A DNA stretch of 64,000 nt from JAJTHB01 sp033763775 (GTDB lineage Bacteria > Pseudomonadota > Alphaproteobacteria > Rickettsiales > SXRF01): NCBI GenBank assembly GCA_033763775.1, contig JANRJW010000003.1, forward strand, positions 62,001-126,000, written 5' to 3'. Positions within the stretch are counted from its first letter, which is position 1. Every line of letters starts with the position of its first letter. The notes below the pieces were generated by a model that had not been told where the DNA came from, made no database searches, and saw only the letters and a program-made list of their open reading frames with translations. The translations under genes and the position numbers were made by a program. Below are positions 58,138-64,000 of the stretch, piece by piece.

Positions 58138-58374
58138 ATGACAAGACTCATTTTTACACATGAATTAACCGCTAAAACAGTCACCTACTGCCTGATGCAC
58201 TTCGTGGTGGCCATCGCAGTAGCCTATGTAATTTCTGGAAGCTGGGAGATTGCGCTGGCCATCGGCATCATCGAGCCGCTGGTGCAAACCTTCTTTTTTA
58301 ACATGCATGAGCGCGGCTGGAACAAAGCACGCCGCAGCTACAAGCGCAGCATCATGGATGGCGGGCTTGCCTGA
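58138..58374 (+). CDS. DUF2061 family membrane protein
   Basis: 78 residues with two membrane helices: TVTYCLMHFVVAIAVAYVIS and EIALAIGIIEPLVQTFFFNMHERGW, then a basic cytoplasmic tail (NKARRSYKRS). TAKTVTY and MHERGW are DUF2061 features. Function unknown; related domains occur beside sulfate/assimilation or cation genes. GAGAGG precedes the ATG. The promoter carries an iron-box-like site and the leader is structured repeat B. Confidence 0.85.
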   Translation: MTRLIFTHELTAKTVTYCLMHFVVAIAVAYVISGSWEIALAIGIIEPLVQTFFFNMHERGWNKARRSYKRSIMDGGLA

Positions 58375-58394
58375 AAGGGCATTTGATTGTTGCT

Positions 58395-59105
58395 TCAGCG
58401 GCTGATGCTTGCCGCCTGCCTCGTCTGCTTGTAGGCATCCTGCAGCGCTGATAAAAACTCATAATTTTCAGTTTTTTTTGCCACGGCAACAATCTCGGCG
58501 ATATCATCATCGCTGAAATCAGCATTCGCAACGATACGCCACAACATGGCATAATTACCATCCGCTGCGCCGCCATCTTTCGCTTTTGCAAAACTATGGC
58601 GATAGTCTTTTACCTCGCGGGCGCCTAAAATCTCTGCGCCCTGATGCGAGCTGGCGAGCCTTAGCATCATATCTTTGGCGATCTCGCGGTAGCGCTGGCG
58701 ATCAATACTCAGCGCGAACTCTTTAGGATGACCAAGAATGAGATTTCCGTGCCGGCGATCGAACACCGACATCAGCAAAAATTCATCCGGTGATAGTAAT
58801 TCATAACCTTCGGATAAAACACCACGAAGAACTGCGTGATATAATCCTTTATCCCTCGCTAGAGTTTTTATCTCTTCAGAATCCGCTGGAAACTCAAGTA
58901 GATATAAATCGCTACCGCTGGCAGTGATTCCGTCAACATCAATAACTTTATTGGGTTCGCCCTCATTCACGGCCACATTCAACGTATCGCCAAGAATTCC
59001 TTGCAATTTAATTTTTTTACCAGCCGGAATTCTGGTTGAGTTTGCGGGTAGAATATTCCTTGCAACCACTCTGCTGATATAGGGTTTATTGACCCATTCT
59101 TTCAT
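58395..59105 (-). CDS. Hypothetical protein (236 residues)
   Basis: Not recognised. Soluble, no signal peptide. N-terminal part is beta-rich (VVARNILPANSTRIPAGKKIKLQGILG; NKVIDVDGITASGSDLYLLEF), the rest helical (SFAKAKDGGAADGNYAMLW; DDDIAEIVAVAKKTENYEFLSALQDAYKQ). A degenerate Shine-Dalgarno (ATGAGGGG) precedes the ATG by about nine bases. Nothing in the neighbourhood points to a role. Confidence 0.65.
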   Translation of the reverse strand: MKEWVNKPYISRVVARNILPANSTRIPAGKKIKLQGILGDTLNVAVNEGEPNKVIDVDGITASGSDLYLLEFPADSEEIKTLARDKGLYHAVLRGVLSEGYELLSPDEFLLMSVFDRRHGNLILGHPKEFALSIDRQRYREIAKDMMLRLASSHQGAEILGAREVKDYRHSFAKAKDGGAADGNYAMLWRIVANADFSDDDIAEIVAVAKKTENYEFLSALQDAYKQTRQAASISR

Positions 59106-59174
59106 TTGATGATGCCCCTCATTAATATCAATTAATAATTAGACCGGATTTTACTTACTGCAAGTGATTTTTTA

Positions 59175-60281
59175 TTAAATCGAACAGGATTTTGTGCTCG
59201 GTAGCGCCATGGGCACAAAGTCGCCTTTCTGACTTGCTTCAAGAATAGCGGGTGGGTGCATCGCATTATCAAACACCCAGCCATGAATCTTCACCACGCC
59301 ACGCTCGCTGGGGCCTTTTAAAAAATCAAACTGCTTAAGCCGCTCCATGCGCCTTAAAACCTGCGTGCAGGCATGCTCATAATCATCCCCTTCTCTGCGG
59401 CTATCATAATGCCCGAGCACCACCACATCGCGCACCCCCTTGGCCTCCACGGCAAACTGTATCGCCGCTTTTTTCCCCAGCGGCAGATCGTCTCCGGGCG
59501 TAATCACATCGCGGTAAATAATCGCCTTGCCATAAGGAATACTTAGGTCATTGGCGGGGTTCACCTCTGCATCCATATCGCTGAGGATAATCAGCTCCGG
59601 CTCGTGGCGCTGCGGTTCGCGGGCGGGTTTTTCGGCATAAGCCGCCTGCTGATGGGCGATGCGGTCAATCACCGACGCCTTCTCAGGCAGGCTGGCAAGC
59701 GGCGGCATCGGTGCAAAGGCGCGCTCGGGACGGCTAAGATCCATCTGCCGGATGCGCTTGTTGCCGGTATGCACCACCCAGCCATGAAGATCAACCGCCC
59801 CCTGCTCCTGCGCTCGTTGCACCACAGGGTAGGTGCGGATATTAGCGATAATCTGCGCAACGGATTTGTCTTCCATCTCACGCGCGCCCTGCGCAACGGC
59901 TCGAACCGGCTCCAGGGGCGTAAGATGGTCTTTCACATGGCGAAGCTTTTCATGCTCGCCGCACAGGCAAGCCTCCAGCCCACCGCAGTGCGTGTGCCCC
60001 ATCACCGCGATATGGCGGATACCACCCGCAAGCGCGCCAGTCAGCACGTCATTAAACTCGCGCGAGCTGCTGTCAGCCGGGTCATAGGCTGGAATCGTGG
60101 CGGCAATCGTGCGGTGAATCAGCGCCGCGCCATCAGGAATCCCAATGTCATCACGCGGGTTCAGCCGCGCATCCACACACCCCACCAGCAGCAGGCTGGG
60201 CTTCACCTGGCTGGGAATGGTCACGCGCAGCTGCACGCCAGTGATGGCCTGCCGCATGCGAATACGGTCAATGGCGTTCAT
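59175..60281 (-). CDS. Tandem beta-carbonic anhydrase, second domain inactive
   Basis: 368 residues made of two homologous halves. The first has the complete beta-class site: Cys35 in VGCVDARLNP with the Asp37-Arg39 dyad, and His96/Cys99 in MGHTHCGG, plus DLHGWVVHTG. The second repeats the order (LSDMDAEVNPANDLSIPYG; VVLGHYDSRR; VKIHGWVFDN) but both zinc cysteines are serine (Ser234, Ser294) and the Arg of the dyad is Glu. Only the first half should hydrate CO2; the second is probably structural. Its ATG overlaps the brnA stop by four bases, so it is the third gene of a toxin-antitoxin operon. Confidence 0.8.
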   Translation of the reverse strand: MNAIDRIRMRQAITGVQLRVTIPSQVKPSLLLVGCVDARLNPRDDIGIPDGAALIHRTIAATIPAYDPADSSSREFNDVLTGALAGGIRHIAVMGHTHCGGLEACLCGEHEKLRHVKDHLTPLEPVRAVAQGAREMEDKSVAQIIANIRTYPVVQRAQEQGAVDLHGWVVHTGNKRIRQMDLSRPERAFAPMPPLASLPEKASVIDRIAHQQAAYAEKPAREPQRHEPELIILSDMDAEVNPANDLSIPYGKAIIYRDVITPGDDLPLGKKAAIQFAVEAKGVRDVVVLGHYDSRREGDDYEHACTQVLRRMERLKQFDFLKGPSERGVVKIHGWVFDNAMHPPAILEASQKGDFVPMALPSTKSCSI

Positions 60282-60544
60282 GAACGATTGGGCTTTTGCC
60301 GCTGCGCCTGCATTACATAATGCTGAAGTAAATTGCGAATCATTGCCTGATAGGGCGTTTTGTATTTCTTCGCTTGCTGCTTGAAAAAAGCAACGCTCTC
60401 ATCGCTTAGCGTGATAGTGATTTTCGACTTCTTTTCCATCCGCGCAAGTTCCCATGGCTTAGGCAGAAAATCTGCAATGATTTCTAAGTCATGAATGTTA
60501 ACGTCAGGCCATGGATTATCTTCATAGATTATTTTTTTCGGCAT
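60278..60544 (-). CDS. brnA: BrnA-like antitoxin
   Basis: 88 residues. The C-terminal half is a ribbon-helix-helix (KKSKITITLSDESVAFFKQQ, TPYQAMIRNLLQHYV), which would dimerise, bind the operon promoter and neutralise BrnT through the N-terminal segment. The ATG at 60544 follows GAAGGGAG by eight bases and lies inside the end of brnT (23-base overlap), so translation of the two is coupled. Toxin first, antitoxin second is the normal BrnTA order. Confidence 0.85.
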   Translation of the reverse strand: MPKKIIYEDNPWPDVNIHDLEIIADFLPKPWELARMEKKSKITITLSDESVAFFKQQAKKYKTPYQAMIRNLLQHYVMQAQRQKPNRS

Positions 60545-60809
60545 AAATTTTTCTCCCTTCTCGCCAATAAGCGGCGCCAAAAATACGCACCACATCACCA
60601 CGCATGGTAAAGCGTACAGTCAATATTCCGTTTTGAGTCCGGCCATAACAAAATAAGCGCCCCTCATTTTGGCTATGATGAACATCTTCAGCCATAATAC
60701 GCTGTTGATCATAAAACGCCTGCTTGGCTTGCTCAAACGACACGCCGTGCTTTCGCTTGTTGGCCGCATCCTTGGCCGGATCCCACTCAAAGCGAAGCGA
60801 CTTAATCAT
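60522..60809 (-). CDS. brnT: BrnT family toxin
   Basis: 95 residues, RelE-fold ribonuclease that inhibits translation when free. The BrnT signature is FEWDPAKDAANKRKHGVSFEQAKQAF, with the later VRFTMRGDVVRIFGAAYWREGRKIYAE carrying the usual catalytic basic residues. It heads a three-gene unit with brnA and carbonic anhydrase and lies 41 bases downstream of thiC. Confidence 0.92.
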   Translation of the reverse strand: MIKSLRFEWDPAKDAANKRKHGVSFEQAKQAFYDQQRIMAEDVHHSQNEGRLFCYGRTQNGILTVRFTMRGDVVRIFGAAYWREGRKIYAEKNNL

Positions 60810-60850
60810 AGGCTATATACGTATTATTAGCAATACATTTATACGCATAT

Positions 60851-62704
60851 CTAAGCGGCATCGACCTTCTGGTAAATCTGGCTGCCAGTGGCCTTGAACT
60901 TATCGCTCATCTCGGCCATGCCCTGTTTCTTCTGGGCTTCTGCCGCCGCATAGTCGCGCACATCCTGCGAGATTTTCATCGAGCAGAATTTTGGCCCACA
61001 CATTGAGCAGAAATGCGCCACTTTCGCGCCATCCGCCGGCAGGGTTTCATCGTGATATTCACGCGCCGTATCCGGGTCGAGCGCTAAGTTAAACTGATCT
61101 TCCCAGCGGAATTCAAAACGCGCCTTGGAAAGCGCATCGTCGCGGTGATAGGCAGCGGGGTGCCCCTTGGCGAGATCCGCCGCATGAGCAGCAATCTTAT
61201 AGGCAATCACCCCTTCCTTCACATCATCGCGGTTAGGCAAGCCAAGATGCTCCTTAGGCGTGACATAGCACAGCATGGCGGTGCCAAACCAACCGATCAT
61301 CGCCGCGCCGATCGCGCTGGTGATGTGGTCATAGCCGGGCGCGATATCGGTCGTGAGCGGCCCCAGCGTGTAAAACGGCGCCTCGTGGCATTCTTTCAGC
61401 TGCTTATCCATGTTTTCTTTAATGAGATGCATCGGCACATGGCCGGGGCCTTCGATCATCACCTGGCAATCATGCTTCCACGCCACTTTCGTCAGCTCGC
61501 CGAGTGTTTCCAGCTCAGAAAACTGCGCTTCGTCATTGGCATCATGAATTGAGCCCGGGCGCAGGCCGTCACCCAGCGAGAAGCTGACGTCATAAGCACG
61601 CATGATCTCGCAGATATCCTCAAAATGGGTGTAGAGGAAATTTTCCTTGTGATGCGCAAGGCACCACTTCGCCATGATCGAGCCGCCGCGCGATACAATG
61701 CCGGTTTTGCGGCTGGCCGTCATCGGCACATAGGGCAGGCGCACGCCAGCATGAATGGTGAAATAATCCACCCCCTGCTCGCACTGCTCAATCAGCGTAT
61801 CGCGGTAAATTTCGTATGTCAGCTCTTCCGCCACACCGCCCACTTTTTCCAGCGCCTGATAAATCGGAACCGTACCGATAGGCACTGGCGAGTTACGGAT
61901 AATCCATTCGCGGATGTTGTGGATATTGCGGCCAGTGGAAAGATCCATCACATTATCCGCGCCCCAGCGAATCGCCCATACCAGCTTTTCCACCTCTTCC
62001 GCAACAGAACTGGTCACCGCGGAATTGCCGATATTAGCATTAATCTTCACCTTGAAATTTCGGCCAATAATCATCGGCTCGGATTCCGGGTGGTTGATAT
62101 TGGCAGGAATAATCGCGCGGCCGGCAGCGATTTCATCACGCACAAATTCCGGCGTGATGTAATCAGGAATACGCGCACCAAACGATTCACCGCGGCGGTA
62201 GGGCTTGCCAGCATTTTCAGCGGCGCTGGCTTTTGCCCTGCCATCATTCTCGCGGATCGCAATATATTCCATCTCCGGCGTGATGATGCCAGCGCGGGCG
62301 TAGGTCAGCTGCGTGACTGATTTGCCAGCTTTCGCACGTAGCGGCCGCGTATTCACATGTTTGAACGCGGCAACCGGCGCGCCGGAAAAGCCTTTCAGGC
62401 CATTATCTTCCGGCTTCACTGGCCGTGCGTCATACTCCTCCACATCCCCGCGCGCGCGAATCCAACCATCGCGCAGCTTGGGCAACCCCTGGTTGATGTC
62501 GACCTTGTGTGCATGGTCAGTGTAAATGCCCGAGGTGTCATACACGCGCAGCGGCGCCTCGCCGCCCGTCAGGCTGATCTCGCGCATCGCCACCTTCACA
62601 TCAGAATGCAGGCTGCCTTGCACATAGACCTTGCGGGAGGCGGTCAGGGCGCCGGTGGTGATGGTTGGTTGCGATGTTGCTTGCTTACGCTCGGTGGTGG
62701 CCAT
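60851..62704 (-). CDS. thiC: Phosphomethylpyrimidine synthase
   Basis: Radical-SAM-like enzyme rearranging aminoimidazole ribotide to HMP-phosphate for thiamin. 617 residues from the ATG at 62704, which has AGAGGA six bases upstream; the open frame extends 77 codons further but that part is not protein-like. Key sites: GVDYFTIHAGV, SRGGSIMAKWCLAH, GDGLRPGSIHDAND, MIEGPGHVPMH, and the cluster motif CSMCGPKFCSM near the C-terminus. The 73 bases before it show no TPP riboswitch. Confidence 0.97.
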   Translation of the reverse strand: MATTERKQATSQPTITTGALTASRKVYVQGSLHSDVKVAMREISLTGGEAPLRVYDTSGIYTDHAHKVDINQGLPKLRDGWIRARGDVEEYDARPVKPEDNGLKGFSGAPVAAFKHVNTRPLRAKAGKSVTQLTYARAGIITPEMEYIAIRENDGRAKASAAENAGKPYRRGESFGARIPDYITPEFVRDEIAAGRAIIPANINHPESEPMIIGRNFKVKINANIGNSAVTSSVAEEVEKLVWAIRWGADNVMDLSTGRNIHNIREWIIRNSPVPIGTVPIYQALEKVGGVAEELTYEIYRDTLIEQCEQGVDYFTIHAGVRLPYVPMTASRKTGIVSRGGSIMAKWCLAHHKENFLYTHFEDICEIMRAYDVSFSLGDGLRPGSIHDANDEAQFSELETLGELTKVAWKHDCQVMIEGPGHVPMHLIKENMDKQLKECHEAPFYTLGPLTTDIAPGYDHITSAIGAAMIGWFGTAMLCYVTPKEHLGLPNRDDVKEGVIAYKIAAHAADLAKGHPAAYHRDDALSKARFEFRWEDQFNLALDPDTAREYHDETLPADGAKVAHFCSMCGPKFCSMKISQDVRDYAAAEAQKKQGMAEMSDKFKATGSQIYQKVDAA

Positions 62705-62777
62705 GTGTTCCTCTAAAGGTGAATGAGCGTGCAGGATACCCAGCATGCATGCTGTTGACAACGATAAAACTATGCAA

Positions 62778-63563
62778 TCAGCGCCCGACGGCAGGCGATA
62801 ATGGTCTGGGTTCCACTGTGGGTGGCATGGCTGGGGGCAACGCCTCCTTGATTTCAGGCTGGAAACCACGCTGATCGTTGATACGATCCCACTTCCAGCG
62901 CAGGCCGGCATCCACCAGATGATAGACCTGACCAACCATAATTTCTACGCCCATACCGTTAGGATAAACCCCATCCGCCAGCAGATATTCACTCACGCCG
63001 CTGATACCACGCATGGCATCGGGATAGTAGGCCAGACGATAAAAATCGGCAATTCGATCAAAGGAATTTTGCAGCTGGATATTGTAGCTTGGATCCCCAT
63101 CCTCACCCAGCGATACGCCCATCAGCACGACATAAGCGCCGCGTTGCTGCAATCGACCGACAATATTAGAAATATTATTATAGATGGCATGCGTAGCGAC
63201 AAGGCGACGCGCATCATTGCTCCCGAGCTGCAGCACCACCACATCCGGCCGATGAGCCAGCACATTCTCCATCTGTTCCAGAACGGCTGAAGTCGTGTAA
63301 TAGGGGTTGGTATAATCGACCACAGTGATTGATCCATAGCCATTCTGCCGCAGCATACGCTCAAGCACAGATGAAAATGTCTGCTGAGAGTGCAGGCGAT
63401 AGCCGGACGTAATCATATCGCCCAGAACGAGAACCTTCATGCCACTTTGCGCGAGCACTGTTTGCGCCGGCAACAGGGCAATCAGAAAAGCCAGAACGAT
63501 TAAATATCTCAACATCTCAAACATCAAAAATAAACAGCCGGCGCACAACGCAGCTATTGTCAT
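62778..63563 (-). CDS. TesA-like SGNH-fold protein lacking the nucleophile and catalytic histidine
   Basis: 261 residues. Signal/anchor sequence at the N-terminus (LIVLAFLIALLPAQTVLA), then the SGNH layout of TesA: block I reads VLGDMITSGYRL where TesA has LGDSLSAGYRM, so the serine is Met50; block III LQLGSNDARR keeps the Asn; block V reads DGVYPNGMG instead of DGIHPN, so the histidine is Tyr. Hydrolysis by the usual mechanism is therefore excluded. Start at 63563 has GAGG nine bases upstream; 63584 and 63515 are alternatives. Divergent from a YbbP-like gene, as tesA is from ybbAP in E. coli. Confidence 0.78.
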   Translation of the reverse strand: MTIAALCAGCLFLMFEMLRYLIVLAFLIALLPAQTVLAQSGMKVLVLGDMITSGYRLHSQQTFSSVLERMLRQNGYGSITVVDYTNPYYTTSAVLEQMENVLAHRPDVVVLQLGSNDARRLVATHAIYNNISNIVGRLQQRGAYVVLMGVSLGEDGDPSYNIQLQNSFDRIADFYRLAYYPDAMRGISGVSEYLLADGVYPNGMGVEIMVGQVYHLVDAGLRWKWDRINDQRGFQPEIKEALPPAMPPTVEPRPLSPAVGR

Positions 63564-63591
63564 ATATTTTTGCCTCGAGTACAAGCAACGT

Positions 63592-64000
63592 ATGCATCAT
63601 ATCAAACGCCACACATCAGAGTTAATGTTACTACTGGTTGCACTCGGCCTGCTTGGCCTCGTAGTTTCAAAATACTATTATGAGCACAAGTCAAGGTTAT
63701 TGCTTGGCGGCGATGCCATGATGGCCGTGGAAAGCTTTGATGCCAAGGATTCAGAGGAAATTTTTTCAATGATTGGTGTGACACAAAAAACCACCTATCG
63801 TACTACAGAAATATCAGCACGCGCCAAAGAAACCGAGGAGCGCTCTGAGTCAAAACCCACCCCCATTCTTCTGAAGTCCATTGATATGAACTACCCGATT
63901 TATGGCAAACTGAAGCTAAGGAATAAGGTGCGTCCGGATCCTTTTGCTATCTACGGCGCCGATAATGACCGCGGTGCCGCCGTATCCGAGTCTGTGCTCG
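63592..64000 (+). CDS. YbbP-like ABC-transporter permease, N-terminal part
   Basis: 136 codons before the window ends. One membrane helix near the start (LMLLLVALGLLGLVVSKYYY), then a periplasmic MacB/FtsX-type region: GDAMMAVESFDAKDSEEIF and LKSIDMNYPIYGKLKLRN, which parallels VKAVDDIYPMYGDL in E. coli YbbP. Such permeases work with a YbbA-type ATPase, not visible here, and a TesA-type partner, which is the divergent neighbour. The 28 bases between the two starts must hold both promoters. Confidence 0.65.
   Translation, partial: MHHIKRHTSELMLLLVALGLLGLVVSKYYYEHKSRLLLGGDAMMAVESFDAKDSEEIFSMIGVTQKTTYRTTEISARAKETEERSESKPTPILLKSIDMNYPIYGKLKLRNKVRPDPFAIYGADNDRGAAVSESVL

Noticed and set aside
62705..62777. 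Possible TPP riboswitch upstream of thiC
   Set aside because: Neither the CTGAGA nor the ACCTGATCTGGATAATGCCAGCGTAG-type core is present and the gap is only 73 bases.
62705..62935. 77-codon N-terminal extension of thiC
   Set aside because: Overlaps the gap and the neighbouring gene, is not conserved in character, and a good ribosome site marks the ATG at 62704.
1..64000. CRISPR array, prophage or insertion sequence
   Set aside because: No regularly spaced short repeats, transposase or phage structural genes were seen anywhere in the window.

Overview
The window is a gene-dense stretch of a flagellated, Gram-negative bacterial chromosome, most likely from an alphaproteobacterium of a poorly characterised lineage. 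Pointers are the metX-metW pair, the chorismate mutase - hisC - tyrA cluster, a beta-type DpnA/CcrM-like adenine methylase, glnB-glnA, a ydbH-ynbE-ydbL set, lipA, kdpFABCD and the general protein style. I place the phylum-level affiliation by family recognition only. A perfect 16-bp parS site near 25.4 kb suggests the origin-proximal part of the chromosome.

Layout. 1-16.1 kb: the 3' end of a tRNA; rarA interrupted by a stop codon; an orphan long flagellin; glmS; an operon of AsmA, a degenerate EAL-domain protein and a prepilin-peptidase homologue without its catalytic aspartates; metXW; chorismate mutase - hisC - tyrA. 16.1-25.3 kb: a long, overlapping minus-strand operon, exbB-exbD-exbD-tonB followed by the dTDP-L-rhamnose pathway (rfbBADC), a glycosyltransferase-epimerase fusion, a D-amino acid aminotransferase-like gene and a HAD phosphatase. 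25.3-32.1 kb: parS, a small lipoprotein, a giant divergent PEP-carboxylase homologue, an RluA-family synthase, tRNA-Ser and an AT-rich GATC-type restriction-modification pair.

32.1-50.6 kb: a patatin lipoprotein; a mirrored pirin / YceI / cytochrome b561 / YceI / pirin redox cluster leading to a SOUL-type lipoprotein, RatA and LipA; rpoZ; the kdpFABCD potassium pump with its sensor kinase but no adjacent kdpE, preceded by an unannotated-size small membrane ORF and tRNA-Lys; the ydbH-ynbE-ydbL envelope-lipid set; tgt. 50.9-64 kb: a catalytic-domain-only glutamine-synthetase-like protein, queA, cyclophilin, bfr and bfd with shared operator palindromes, glnB-glnA, a pair of structured dispersed repeats around a small-peptide gene and a DUF2061 gene, a BrnT/BrnA toxin-antitoxin pair coupled to a tandem beta-carbonic anhydrase, thiC, and a TesA-like pseudohydrolase divergent from a YbbP-like permease that runs off the end.

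The most notable theme is the number of recognisable enzyme folds that have lost key catalytic residues: the PEPC-like protein (bicarbonate-binding arginine loop gone), the prepilin peptidase (Asp to His), the TesA-like protein (Ser to Met and His to Tyr), the second carbonic anhydrase domain (both Cys to Ser), and an EAL domain without its EAL motif. The strongest candidates for something undescribed are the PEPC-like protein and the covarying repeat/UTR element at 57-58 kb. All functional statements come from reading the sequence and family knowledge; no database search was run.
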